A DNA stretch of 64,000 nucleotides from Ophthalmolycus amberensis (Eukaryota > Chordata > Actinopteri > Perciformes > Zoarcidae), in NCBI GenBank assembly GCA_024529925.1, contig JAFEUB010001548.1, forward strand, positions 744,001-808,000, in the 5' to 3' direction. Shown here piece by piece: positions 39,401 through 48,658 of the stretch (its first letter is position 1; every line of letters begins with the position of its first letter). A program made the translations under genes and the position numbers. The notes beneath the pieces were generated by a model. It was given only the letters and a program-made list of their open reading frames with translations. It was not told where the DNA came from and did no database searches.

Positions 39401-40950
39401 CTTATTTTGCCACATTGATCTCACTCCTCTATTTTGCACTGGTGTTGATGTTACTTCTTGTCAACTAAATATTTATTATTTTGTTTTTTTTAAATTATTG
39501 GTATGTTGTCTTTTTTTGCAATCTCTTGCACAAGAATGTAGATGAATAATCTAGAAGAGAAGGAACCATCAGGGACTTCCTTCACTGGACCGCAGCAGCG
39601 TATATTTATTCATATAATCTCGTGTCCACCACAACTCTAACAATGCGCCGCTTATGGTCGCGGTGGTGAAAGTCTCTTCAAGGCCTCCCTTGTAGCTCCG
39701 TCATGAGCAGTGCTCGGGTCCGATGGTCTGGTCTCATGCGGGTCTTTGCCTGTTCCTGTGCAGATCCCAGTGGCGCCCCAGAGTGTGACCAGTGCCTTCC
39801 TCGGTACGGCGGCCCACAGTGTGACCAGTGCAGCGCCGGCTTCTACAAAGCGTCTGGGCTTTGTGTTCCGTGTGACTGCAGTGGGAACGCAGATCCTCAG
39901 GGCCCCCCCCAGCTCTGTCACCCCGACACCGGCCTGTGCCTCCGCTGCATCAACACCACCACCGGGCCCCAGTGCCAGCGCTGTGCTCCGGGCTTCATAG
40001 GGGACGCCCCAGCACATAACTGCACCCGCCCAAGTAAGACCAAAGCACAATGTATGATTTCATACTTCATATCTTCTCTATATGCGGCACATTTGCATAT
40101 CCTTTGTGAGGAAATATAAGTATGTGAAGACCATCGTGGACTGATTCTAACTGTTGTTTGATTGGCACACATGCCGGCCTACAGACTAGAATCTATAGAT
40201 CTTTGCGTGAGGTGTTGTTGGAGCTCAGAGCAGTAAAAGAAGGAACATTGTGTGCTGGTTCTGGCTCCGATTTTTGTTAAAGAAGCAAAAGACCTTTTGC
40301 CAGCGAGACGTCGATGACGCACCCCTACACAGAGCTGAGAAGCTGCTGTTATTAAGAGTTCAGAATACGACTGTAGTAAAAAGAGGAAGTTGTGAACGGC
40401 CCTTTCCTCTCTTAAGAGCAAAACTATCAGTACTTTCACAAATACTGAAATATTAGTAAATAAGAACTAATAAAAATAACCACGACAACAACCCATGTGA
40501 GTGGATCAGGCAAAAGTAACCGAGTCCTCAATCACTCCGTATTTACTCTCCTGTAACACCGACATAGAGTCCACTTTCTCCAACAATGTAATGCTTTTCA
40601 TAGATCTGTCAAAATAACGATAACGACTAACTCGTGCAGTTGATCTATTGACCAGGACCGTCCTCAGGGACTACTCCCAACAGAACATCAAGCCGTGTTC
40701 AAGGTTCCACGGACCAGCCTCACAAAGAGGGGGAACCTGCTTTTACCATCAGCACTGCTGGAACACACGCTGAGTCAGCACCTCAGTTTAAAGCGCTTTT
40801 AAAAACCTTAGTTTTTAATGTAGTTCTTTTATGTTTGATCACTTCTTAAAACCCGTTTTTATTTTGCATACAGTTTCTGTGTATGACGTAATGTTTTCGT
40901 GAGGCTCTTTGTAACTCTGATTTTGCGCGGCGCTGTAGAAATAAAGCTTG

Positions 40951-41008
<58 letters not shown>

Positions 41009-41683
41009 CTTAAATAGAAATTGATAGGTATGTCTTTTTGCCACAAGGTGTCACTAGTTACTTTGCAAACCAGCATTCTGCTTCATGTTCAGTAGTCTCA
41101 GGCCTTCCTATGAGGGTTGTGAAGCATAATGTTCACGCATGCTTTTCTCTCCTCAGCACCCCGGCTCCTTCCCACACCAGCAGATACGACCACATCGGAG
41201 GCCCCCACCTCGAGTACATCTTCCCCGTCCACGACCACCACCAGCACCACTTTGACCTCCGCCACAGCAAGAGGCGTCCCGGCCTCCACGTCCAGCAGCA
41301 ACACCAGCACCGCACTGAGCACCGCTGCCACCACACAGGCGTTGTTGACCAGTCTGAGCAGCCCCACTGACAACACCACAGCGGCCCTGACGGAAGTCTC
41401 CTGGACGCAGTTCAACATCATCATCCTGGCCGTCATTATTCTGGTGGTGCTGGTGCTGCTGGGCTTCGTCGGAGGCGTGTACACCTACAGAGAGTACCAG
41501 AACCGCAAGCTCAACGCCCCCTTCTGGACCATTGAACTGAAAGAGGACAACATCAGCTTCAGCAGCTACCACGACAGCATCCCCAACGCCGACGTGTCAG
41601 GCTTACTGGAGGACGAGGCCAATGAGGTGGCACCCAACGGCCAGCTGGCACTCACCACGCAGGGCAACTGCTACAAGGCTTAG
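12983..41683 (+). CDS. megf9: Multiple EGF-like domains protein 9 (6 coding exons, one frameshift)
   Basis: Single-pass type I membrane protein with laminin-type EGF modules, a poorly characterised surface protein expressed in nervous tissue in mammals. Coding exons: 12983-13547, 18179-18383, 31206-31346, 33661-33810, 39764-40033 and 41157-41683. Order: signal peptide (about residues 1-28), Ser/Thr/Pro-rich mucin-like stretch to about 188, tandem laminin-EGF repeats (about 190-440), a second Thr/Ser-rich stalk, one TM helix (about 529-552) and a conserved cytoplasmic tail ending GNCYKA. The tail NRKLNAPFWTIELKEDN is a MEGF9 hallmark. Phases agree at every junction except across exon 3, which is one base too long. 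Without that base the protein is about 618 aa, close to human MEGF9 (about 600 aa). Confidence 0.93.
13548..18178. other. megf9 intron 1
   Basis: Mostly unremarkable intron. Positions 16250-16440 resemble 34795-34985 (CTGGAGTTCCT, GTGACATAAGACCA, ACATGTGATT), a dispersed repeat. Positions 17445-17515 carry an L2-like 3' end on the minus strand (TTATATTTATATAGCACTTT). No other gene recognised. Confidence 0.5.
18179..18383 (+). CDS. megf9: megf9 coding exon 2 (laminin EGF modules)
   Basis: Encodes EALCNCSSGGEGILDPDECD, then CSCVSGYTGLQCEDCEEGHF and CACDSFGAVNHLCD, the cysteine spacing of laminin-type EGF repeats. Acceptor CCACCAG, donor GTCAGC. Starts in phase 1 and ends two bases into a codon. 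Confidence 0.94.
18384..20235. other. megf9 intron 2, first part
   Basis: No exon or gene recognised. Contains an (AT)n run at 18645-18680, a GTGCGTGT-rich stretch near 19666-19700 and a poly-C run at 20093-20114. Confidence 0.5.
20240..20590 (-). pseudogene. Tc1/mariner-type transposase relic, C-terminal part
   Basis: The minus-strand frame contains FQHDNAQHVHH and FSQFGVEHLDRPAQSTDLDL, matching the Tc1-like DDE signature (FQHDNAP..., W/RPAQSPDLNPIE) followed by a degraded C-terminus (PRHQCWTSLMQLPSARFHN). N-terminal domains and the first catalytic Asp are missing here, so it is a dead fragment. Confidence 0.8.
20944..21298. repeat. 23-bp tandem array, about 15 copies
   Basis: Unit AGCTTTAGCTGCACCTATA plus CTTT. 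Copies are almost identical; only two early copies have ACATT instead of ACTTT. This homogeneity implies recent expansion. It lies in megf9 intron 2. Confidence 0.97.
21299..22980. other. megf9 intron 2 between arrays
   Basis: AT-rich sequence without a recognised gene. Positions 22436-22560 are a fragment of the dispersed family seen at 11490-12260 and 35045-35750 (shared AAAAGCCTGTGTG, ATGCACCTGTGAAAA). 22555-22640 resembles a degraded LINE 3' region. Confidence 0.45.
22985..24760. repeat. 1.6-kb pentanucleotide array inside a dispersed repeat
   Basis: From about 23121 to 24698 the sequence is a run of pentamers of form NCTRC (TCTGC, ACTGC, TCTAC). It is flanked by 22985-23120 and 24690-24730, which match the two halves of the dispersed repeat at 3660-3800. 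Because 5 is not a multiple of 3 and the pentamers yield no stops, long open frames (over 560 codons on plus, over 150 on minus) appear. They have repeat composition only and are not genes. Confidence 0.95.
24761..27590. other. megf9 intron 2, middle part
   Basis: No gene recognised. Holds an (AATG)n run at 24961-24985, a minus-strand LINE 3' tail at 25749-25797 (GATAA repeats followed by ATCCTTTATTAG), an (ATT)-rich run near 26892 and an (AT)n run at 27404-27444. Confidence 0.5.
27595..27795 (+). repeat. Teleost SINE-like fragment
   Basis: Contains TCCTCCCACAGTCCAAAGAC, CCTGTGATAGTCTGGAGGAC and TCCAGGGTGAACCCTGCC, landmarks of a widespread fish SINE. Similar fragments occur at 33870-33970 and 46294-46450. 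Confidence 0.6.
28055..28592 (+). mobile_element. tRNA-headed SINE joined to a LINE-type 3' end with (TTATC)n tail
   Basis: The head (28056-28200) has a pol III A-box-like GGTAGAGAGGGCTG and a B-box-like GGTTGGCTCC, then the common CCTGAGCAAGACACTAAACC. The tail (about 28500-28592) matches the 3' end of the minus-strand LINE at 55547-55610 (GCTGTAATCCTGTA, GGGACTAATAAAGGATTATC) and ends in TTATC repeats. This fits a SINE mobilised by that LINE; alternatively two adjacent insertions. Confidence 0.65.
28593..29995. other. megf9 intron 2, near its 3' third
   Basis: Nothing recognised beyond a (GT)n run at 28761-28786. Confidence 0.4.
29998..30275 (-). mobile_element. SINE, minus orientation
   Basis: Minus strand begins with a tRNA-like head (GGAGCGGGTCGTCTTCC, then a B-box-like GCAGTTTGATCCC) and ends in an L2-like tail (CAAAGCGCTTCGAGTGGTCC). 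The head resembles that of the plus-strand SINE at 28055, so the two share a family with different 3' parts. Confidence 0.65.
30276..31205. other. megf9 intron 2, 3' end
   Basis: No gene or repeat recognised. The last 25 bases are a pyrimidine-rich tract leading to the exon 3 acceptor. Confidence 0.4.
31206..31346 (+). CDS. megf9: megf9 coding exon 3 (contains +1 frameshift)
   Basis: Reads SSGICVCKTGVYGPKCDECH then PGFFHFS in the frame set by exon 2, and TGCRLCQCQKHTNSCHPQSG in the frame required by exon 4. The shift lies near 31281-31288 (AGCAGGCACTGG, where AGCAGCACTGGC would restore the module). Length 141 nt against the 140 required by the flanking phases. Acceptor CCGTTCAG, donor GTGAGT. 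Either a sequencing/assembly error or a real lesion. Confidence 0.88.
31347..33660. other. megf9 intron 3
   Basis: Positions 31550-31670 match a common fish dispersed repeat (GATGCTACTTCATAC, TTTTGCTCCACTACCTTTAT). The rest shows no gene. Confidence 0.45.
33661..33810 (+). CDS. megf9: megf9 coding exon 4 (laminin EGF module)
   Basis: Encodes GVCLNCEGNTQGSNCEECLP then GSYRDPGAALTAACAPCPC and SNGTCHT; acceptor TCCTGCAG, donor GTCAGT, phase 1 to 1. Sequons NST and NGT are present. Confidence 0.95.
34108..34184. repeat. Short tandem array, 13-17-bp unit
   Basis: Five copies of TTGGCGCATGGCG; the last three separated by TG. Confidence 0.9.
35045..35750 (+). repeat. Dispersed element, best-preserved copy
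   Basis: Runs parallel to 11490-12260 along nearly its whole length, including CACCTGCACCCAGAATGCAC, AATGGAGGCCAATCTTGGAG, GTTTTATACTCA and the terminal TTTCAGAAGTTGTG. It lacks a long ORF, so it is non-autonomous or decayed. Confidence 0.6.
39764..40033 (+). CDS. megf9: megf9 coding exon 5 (laminin EGF modules)
   Basis: Encodes DPSGAPECDQCLPRYGGPQC onward through CVPCDCSGNADPQG, CINTTTGPQCQRC and NCTRP. One and a half to two laminin-EGF modules with complete cysteines. Acceptor TGTGCAG, donor GTAAGA, phase 1 to 1. Confidence 0.95.
40034..41156. other. megf9 intron 5 with an L2-like LINE 3' end
   Basis: Positions about 40640-41009 (plus) look like a LINE 3' end: GTTTAAAGCGCTTTTAAAAAC, GGCTCTTTGTAACTCTG, GCGCTGTAGAAATAAAGC, then (TTA)n at 40953-41009. 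The remainder is ordinary intron. Confidence 0.55.
41157..41683 (+). CDS. megf9: megf9 coding exon 6 (stalk, TM, cytoplasmic tail, stop)
   Basis: Acceptor CTCCTCAG. A Thr/Ser-rich stalk of about 80 residues is followed by the membrane segment FNIIILAVIILVVLVLLGFV, then YREYQNRKLNAPFWTIELKE and DSIPNADVSGLLEDEANEVA. Stop TAG 41681-41683. Confidence 0.96.
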
Positions 41684-44400
41684 CTCTGCAGCCAGCCCCG
41701 AACTTTACCGATGACACAAAGCTGCTGGAAAGTACCAAATCCAAAGCTCCTTCATGTACGCCTGCTTGTTGTTACCCTGCTGGTCCGCGGCACTTCACAA
41801 CACAGTGAGATCTCGCAGATCCGATCAAAGAAATGGAAAAGAAACGCAGCGCTTTCACTTGAAACGTGTTCCCTGTTTGATATGATTTAGTGTGGAATGG
41901 GTGATCAGTGAAAAGGGTCCAAAGGTTGTGGCTGCAGAGAGCACTGGTGTGCAGATCAGTTGGGTCGTTGGCTGAAGCGCTGACCCTGACGCTGGTGAGA
42001 GGACTCGCAGCAGGAGCCCAGCATTTCAGATATTTTTTTAAATGGACTCTTGACTGTTTAACTTATAAGTGGATCACATGAACCGTGATCTAAAACTGAG
42101 ACATGATTGTTATTTAATGCATTCGTGTTCCTTTCTTATTTATTGGTTGATGTTTCATGCTTGGGAGGAATGCTGCACATGTGTGGTGTGTTTATTCATG
42201 GTGTTTGATCTTATGTGCTGTCAAATGGTATTTGAATTGCCCAATATGTTTCCATGTATAGTTTGTGGATCACCGGGGAAGATGAAGGGTGCTGGCTCAG
42301 AGCATGTTAGTGACCTCATCTTTTGTTCATAGCTTCCTGTCTTTTGTTAAAGCATGCCAGCTCACCTGAGTATCTACGAGGAGTGTTTCTTTTGACGCAA
42401 CTACCGTTTAGCAACTCTCGCTACCTAGCACTGCTGCGCGGTAGTGACTCAGGCGGGGCTCACGTAAACCACCGTAATCTGCTGGGGATTTTATCTGCTC
42501 TTTGCTACCAGCCTCAACAATAAGTTGAACAAAGCATTTGAAACCTGTTTCACATGTATGTAGAGGCAGGTTCTGTGTTTAAATCATGAACGCTATTCTA
42601 GTATTCATACTGTTGTTCTGGAGTGAAGCCAGCCTGCACATGGTCCTCATCCGACTGGTCTTGTTATCGCCTACAGTCCAGTTACATCGGCTAAAATGAC
42701 AAGCGGCTTTAAAGTCGCTGTACTTCAACGCGTCGCACCTGACCCCGGTCACAGCTCCGTGTTCTCCGTGTTGTTTAGGCTGCCGTTGGTGGGGTGCGCT
42801 TCATTTCACCACGGACATGAGTGAAGCTAATTACTGAACTAACTCCTCAGGTACTGGCTCTTTCCCTAATGTGATCACTGTAAATATGATTATTGTACAG
42901 ATGAATGTGAATAGTAGCACTATTATTGTACAGGTAGAATACTGTGTACGATGTCACTCAACAAGCTCCCACCTGTCACTCTCCGGGGTGTGACTCTGCA
43001 GTCAGCCCACAGCTTTTTCTATTTTCGTTTCTTTATCTCTGTGGACTTTGCCATATACGCAGCTGCGGGACTAACATGCACCCCCAGAACTCAAAACAAA
43101 GAATACAATGATGTAAATAATAGCCCAAAATCAGAGGTCAACTCTCAAATAAAAATGGTTTTAACTGTTGTCTTTGTTTCTCACTTACAAACCATCAATC
43201 ACTGCCACGTTTTAAAGTTCCCCTCCAGAGATATTTGAAGACATGTAAGAAATACTCTGCTCTGAACAATAATCATAAGAGTCTGATCTTGGAGGTTGAT
43301 AACTTTGAGTTAGATGTGATGTCACAGATGCTGCTGGATAGCAGACTTCTAGTGTCACTCTGCACATGCACCGTTCTGTACGGTGAAGCTCACACATCCA
43401 AGTAACAACCAGCAGAACACGTTTCCATGATCAATGATGTATTGATCATTCTGCCTCACCTATTGGATCTGCAGATCACTCATGTCTACCGTGTCGCCGC
43501 TCTCTTGTTAACACTTCATTTTATTTGCTGCAGCAGGATGAGCACTAACGTCTCTGAAGCATCCTGGCCGTTACACTTCCCTCCGTCTCCCATCCAGAGT
43601 GCAGCTGCTGGGTTTTTGAATGCTTGTTTGTCTGTGTTCAACACATGCTGAAGATACTTTAATTAACCTTTTGTTCCACGATATAAAATAGGTCAGTAAA
43701 TACCCCTCTGGTGAATTTAGAAGCTTTTACGAGTCTTAAAGAAGGTGGTTTCTATCGAGAGTGTAAATGAGACGACTAAGCGTCCTCACTAGGACACTAG
43801 TCCTCCTTCAGCTTAGTGGTGGAGACGTGAAGTCATGTGACCGTGTTGTGTGGTTGGGTTAAAGCCTAACCCAGACTGTATTCACGCTTCAAAAATCATA
43901 AAAGTGGCGTTCACTTTGTGAAGATTATTTTGCTGAAGAAAACGTGTTTGTTTGCCACAGAGATTATTTTCTAAAATTACCCAAAAACGAATGAAAGAAT
44001 CCGATTGGCTTCTAACATCTGGGTTGGCCTACAAACATACATCATCCCTGCAGCACTCGTTATTTATTACTGTGTAAATCTATGTCCGCCCTCACATTCT
44101 CATGGGAGGTGGTTCTATGTAACTATACCACTACTACTATTATGCTATAATCTAATGGAGTAAATGTTCTTCTGTTGACCTAATATTCAGTTCAGAGTAT
44201 TGAAGACTTCAGTTACAAGACATCGTTGGGGATCCTCGATTGGAGATCAGTGGTGCTGTTGTAGGTAATTCCTACCTAAGTATGTAACGTAACTTCAAAA
44301 CAGGAACACCAGACAGCTGTAGCCTCCTTTAGGAAGCAGGAGTGAAAATGAGTCCTCGTCAACATTTGTTGTGTTATAGTTTTAGAATGATGAAGACATT
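41684..44400. other. megf9 3' UTR and intergenic region
   Basis: No gene recognised beyond the presumed UTR. Positions 43740-43870 match 36490-36620 (AATGAGACGACTAA, TTAGTGGTGGAGACGTG, CATGTGACC), a dispersed repeat pair. Confidence 0.45.
43147..43152 (+). terminator. Candidate distal polyadenylation signal of megf9
   Basis: AATAAA about 1.46 kb past the stop codon. MEGF9 has a long 3' UTR in other vertebrates, so 41684 to about 43170 may be UTR. No other gene is recognised in it. Confidence 0.3.
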
Positions 44401-44407
44401 TGGATAA

Positions 44408-44750
44408 TTCAATTTTTCAATTCAATTTATTTTTTATAGCCCAAAATCACAAATTCTCCTCAGGGCTTTACAATCTGTACACATACGACATCCTCTGACC
44501 TTTGACCCTCACATCGGTACAGGAAGAACTCCCCCAAAGACCCTTTAATTAACGGGGAGAAAAGAGGAAGAAACCAGAGAGAAACAGAGGAGGATCCTCT
44601 ATCAGGATGGACAGAGGTGTGATGGATGTCATGTGTACAGAATGAACAACATTACAGTTACAACACATTCAATGCATATGACAGAACCAGGCAGCAGGCC
44701 AGACCAGGTCCAGGTAGAACCAGGATCCACAGGAACCTGCGAAAAACAAG
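44408..44750 (-). mobile_element. L2-clade LINE 3' fragment
   Basis: The minus strand ends with TTGTGATTTTGGGCTATAAA and TTGAATTGAA repeats, the usual teleost L2-type 3' end; the upstream part carries the common GGAAGAACTCCCCCAAAGAC block. Confidence 0.6.
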
Positions 44751-44870
44751 TCAGCCCTGTCTCCTAAAAATGATGTTCCCATTCCACACATTTAGTGGAT
44801 TGCGTTTGCTTTTGATGTAACACAAAGTTTCAAATGAGAAGATCACAGGACCTCCACCCAGGAGCCTGCT

Positions 44871-45022
44871 GTGAATGGGGGTAAAGAGGTGTGAAAATGG
44901 GGGTAAAGAGGTGTGAAAATGGGTAAAGAGGTGTGAAAATGGGGGTAAAGAGGTGTGAAAATGGGGGTAAAGAGGTGTGAAAATGGGGGTAAAGAGGTGT
45001 GAAAATGGGTAAAGAGGTGTGA
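44871..45022. repeat. 19-22-bp minisatellite upstream of the tnfsf15-like gene
   Basis: Seven copies of TAAAGAGGTGTGAAAATGGG with 0-3 extra G. The array ends about 260 bp before the start codon at 45283, so it may lie in or near the promoter. Confidence 0.95.
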
Positions 45023-45282
45023 GCTGATCTGCCTTTACAGCCAAAACTAATCCGAAACCAATTGGAGTGGGAGTATGAAGGTGTGTTCACCGTAATCCTG
45101 TCGTGCTTGTAGCCTCCGGAAAGATAACCTCTCAAAGAGGAAGTTCGTGTTTGGGTCACAACACCCAGTGAAACACGTCTGACACGGAATACGTCTGCCA
45201 ATGCACTGGTTTTCACGTGGGCGACACCGCGCTCATAAATAGAGATGGTCGGCGGCTGATCCGTCACCGGGACACCGCCTGC

Positions 45283-45501
45283 ATGGAGGAAGAGGGCTGC
45301 TACAGCTGCTGCTGCAGCGGAGGGGAAGCAGGACTACGCCGGCAGGACATGTTGATTGAACTTCTCCGGCAGAAAGAGACGCGACATCAGCGGATGGCTC
45401 AGCTTTTAGCCGTGACGCTGCTACTGCTGCTTTCAGGAGCTCTGGCTCTGCTCGTCCCGCTTGTGTTCGGAGCGCGAGGCCGGCAGGCACCGGACAGCCA
45501 G
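45283..45501 (+). CDS. tnfsf15: tnfsf15-like exon 1 (cytosolic tail and TM)
   Basis: First in-frame ATG at 45283; the frame is open further upstream only from a GTG. MEEEGCYSCCCSGGEAGLRR is followed by the hydrophobic LLAVTLLLLLSGALALLVPL. Donor GTAACT, phase 0. Confidence 0.82.
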
Positions 45502-48500
45502 GTAACTACGTCCGTACCTGAACCGTCCTTCAGCCAACGCGCGCTGCTGGGACTAGTTGTTTAGGAATTACTCACGTTTCTGTCCAATTATAAATGACCA
45601 GTTTATTTGAGTCACACAAAGGTATCTGTATCTTTTGAATGCGCTGCTCTAAATGAAACATGTTCTGCTAACATAACGTTGGGATATTTGACCGTTATAA
45701 TTCGATATGCTTTCTAAATAGGTCAATGTGCATTTCCTGTTGGAGTCCACTGAAATAAGCCGGAGGCTAGTTTATAAAGTTTATTTTTCTGCGCCTGCGC
45801 ATTACAGCAAAGCAGGTGGTCCCTGGCCGTGTTAAGTCAACAGCTCACAGGTGTTTACAATGACCACAGCCTGCATGCTAACTCATGTAGCCTACCAATC
45901 CCCTCAACAATAATGCTGAAATAGACACTCAGATTACAGTAACGTTCTCTAACATGTGGTCCAAGTCTTCATGAATGACATCTGTTGTGTGCTAAACGTA
46001 CATGTCCTACTATCCATGCTGACTCCTATGGGCAAATAGACTACATGTTGCACACATGTTCCGTTAGTAATCAGAGCTTTAGCTTCAGTAAAAAGTTTCG
46101 TTCACCTAATCGCTGAGTGCTTGACCGGAGCTCCAACTGCACTGCATCTCTTGCCTAAAGGGCTCAGGGGAAAATCAAAAAAGTTAAATCTCTATTCATA
46201 AAGTCTCTATTACACAGAAACACAGGATTGGCTGTGTATTTGCTCTCTTGTACACAACACAACCTGCAATTGAAGGACTCGAATCACTCAGTCTAGACGG
46301 GCCTTCTGTGTGGAGTTTGCATGTTTGAAAGTTCTCTCCGGCTTCAGTCCAGAGACGTACAGCTGTGGGTAATCTGCCCTGCGATAGTCTGCCGGTGAAC
46401 CCTGCCTTCACCAAATGTCAGCTGGGATCAGCTCCAGCCTGAAGAGCGTCATGATCATATTTGATAAATATATGATTTCTTCACGATATGATTTAATTGA
46501 AAGATTAATTATCATATTTAAATATTGCCCAGCCCTACGGTGAAGTGAATGGGCTGAAAGGACAGACAGGATGATGCCTCTGTTCGGTTCTCTTACCTTC
46601 TCTGTGCTCTGATAATGGACCGAGAGAAAGTCTCTTCATTCCTTAGCACCACGTCATGTCTCGGGCACAGCTTGTGTTTACTGATCAGTATCAGCTGGCG
46701 TGTCATATTACCATTTACTGCATGTTTAAATCCTATGTTTTCATAAATACTGTAATATACTGTATAATTAGCAATAGCAGTTGGGGTCAGTTCATATTTT
46801 ATAACTGTTTGTTTCCTTACAGCCGATGCTGCAGCCTCACAGGCATTCATCAGGTAAACATCTTGTTCTATGTTCTGTGTTGATTTCTGGTCAGGAAAGA
46901 TAAAAGGTGTGAGTCATTCACCGAACACTTTGAATCTCTCTCGCAGGGGTCCGCCTCAAACAGGAGCAACAGAAAGACTTCAAGAATCCAAGCGCCATGC
47001 TAACAGGTGAAACATGGAGCCAGCGTCACTGTTCTGTCCCAGAGAGTCACTCATGGTTCCTCACTGCGGCGGCACTGGCTAACATATGCATGCTAATTAT
47101 GACTTCATTAGAATAAGAAGAACAGTTGTGCGGCAAACACATGCAAACAGTTTCAACATATACAACATAGATTGCAGTAGTCTATAAAACGTATGTTGGT
47201 GTTACATAACATATCAACTATATGAATTTAGAAATCATAATACTGTAATATGAACTTTGTAATTCTACTATAGAGACTGTACTAAGCATTTTTTGCTTTT
47301 CACCAAAAACGTTCTGCCACCTTCTATGTGAATGTCTCATCAGAGCAGATGGTAAATGTAGTATTTCCCAGAAGGTTCTGTAACGACAGAGAGAGCTGGT
47401 CTCTGCTGACTCTGCTTTTATATACCAGGATGCAGACAGGAAAACACAACTGTATACCTTCTGAATTTAGGTTTCTCTCCTACACTTTAACAAAAACGAG
47501 CTTAATTGGCTTGTTAACTCATCGTAAAACACATCATTCTAATAAATCTGTAATTCACCATTAAGCTGTTAAAATATGCCGTCTCTACACACTGTTCCCG
47601 CTGCTGTATCTCTCTCTGTAAAACCTTTACGCATAGCAACACGCATGCATCTAGCGCTCTTGGGGTTGTCATCGATGACAGTATCCAACAGAACAAAAAC
47701 GGCCCACTCTGACATTCATTACAGCAGAATCACTCTGGTTCTGTTGGCCTCGGAGGGCAAAGGCTCCACCAGTCAGTGTTTGATCTGGAGGTTACCCGCT
47801 GCAGCTCTATAGCTCAATACTGCTGAACTTAGAACAACAAAGATCAACAAAGATCCTCGTCCATGACTTAGTCTGCACTCATATTTTTGGGATTCCAATT
47901 TGGCTGTTGGAAAAGTAACACGAGCAAAGAGAAACAAGCAAGTGTTTGAGCGGCATTCCAAAGCTGAATTAGCACACGATAGTTCTTCCTCCCACCATCT
48001 CTGTCACTGGAGGAAGGAAGAACAACAGATTTTGCAGCTGCGCCACAGAAACATTGAGAACATGGGCAAGAATAGCCGTTTTCACACTTTATCCCTAACT
48101 CAGATAGATAGAGATAAGGTTGATAATAAACAAACCCTGCCTTTCCCTTAAGAAATGTGACACATTTCATGTTATGTAGAAATGATATGGAAGCAGGAAC
48201 ACTTATAACCTTATTCTATCCCTCTGCTCTCATCCTTAGCTCCTATCGGCAACAACACTATTGGGAATTATCTTGAATGGGAGAGTGTGACAGGAAATGC
48301 TTTCTGTCATGGAGGTTTCAACTACTCCAGCGGGGACCTTACGGTGCCCAGGACCGGCATCTACAGAGTCTTCCTGCAGATCACTTATGAGAGCAAGGAG
48401 GACCTGGAGTGTGATGATCAGCTGAGACTCACCAACTCTGTGGTTTTTATCGGGGATGCCCACAATATGGATAAGCCTCTCCTGTCATCAGTGGACACGG

Positions 48501-48658
48501 TGACTTGCCGTATGGAACAGTGGAGTAAAACCCTCTACACGGCCGGCTTGTTCTCTCTAGAGGCTAACGGCCGACTACGCGTGACGTCAAGCCACCCGGA
48601 CCTTATTATGAAGTCACAACACAAGGTGTTCTTCGGTGCTGAACTTCTGCCTCAGTAG
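45283..48658 (+). CDS. tnfsf15: TNF superfamily ligand, TNFSF15 (TL1A)-like, 4 exons
   Basis: Type II membrane cytokine that signals as a trimer to TNF-receptor family members (DR3 for mammalian TL1A). Exons: 45283-45501, 46823-46853, 46947-47006, 48240-48658; phases 0, 1, 1 and GT/AG ends all fit, giving 242 aa (human TL1A 251). Order: Cys-rich cytosolic N-terminus (CYSCCC), TM helix (about 41-63), short stalk, TNF homology domain (about 108-242). TL1A-like features are GNAFCHGGFNYSSGDLTVP, the strand GIYRVFLQITY, a cysteine pair in ECDDQL and VTCRME, LYTAGLFSL and the C-terminal VFFGAELL. Sequons NNT and NYS are present. No furin-type RxxR site was seen. FasL- or TNFSF8-like assignment is less likely; synteny with megf9/ppp6c (human 9q32-33) supports tnfsf15. 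Confidence 0.85.
45502..46822. other. tnfsf15-like intron 1
   Basis: Contains a SINE-like fragment at about 46294-46450 (TGTGTGGAGTTTGCATGTTT, CTGCGATAGTCTGCCGGTGA, TGTCAGCTGGGATCAGCTCC). Nothing else recognised. Confidence 0.5.
46823..46853 (+). CDS. tnfsf15: tnfsf15-like exon 2 (31 nt)
   Basis: A 31-nt exon (PMLQPHRHSS plus one base), acceptor CCTTACAG, donor GTAAAC. Small stalk exons are usual in TNFSF genes. Supported by phase only, as the peptide is not conserved. Confidence 0.7.
46947..47006 (+). CDS. tnfsf15: tnfsf15-like exon 3 (60 nt)
   Basis: Encodes GVRLKQEQQKDFKNPSAMLT; acceptor CTCGCAG, donor GTGAAA, phase 1 to 1. Links the stalk to the TNF domain. Confidence 0.78.
47007..48239. 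other. tnfsf15-like intron 3
   Basis: No gene or repeat recognised. Confidence 0.4.
48240..48658 (+). CDS. tnfsf15: tnfsf15-like exon 4 (TNF homology domain)
   Basis: Acceptor ATCCTTAG. Encodes the whole TNF homology domain, from APIGNNTIGNYLEWESV to VFFGAELLPQ, stop TAG 48656-48658. Confidence 0.92.

Larger units (their letters stand above)
33811..39763. other. megf9 intron 4
   Basis: Contains a SINE-like fragment (33870-33970), a short tandem array (34108-34184), dispersed repeats at 34795-34985, 35045-35750, 36480-36620 and 37070-37355, and a minus-strand LINE 3' fragment at 37360-37395 (GATACTTTACTCATCCCGCA). No coding exon is supported. The ORF at 35817-36188 has no recognised domain. 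Confidence 0.5.

Noticed and set aside
40859..41044. Minus-strand ORF with polyisoleucine
   Set aside because: Translation of an (ATT)n microsatellite at a LINE tail.
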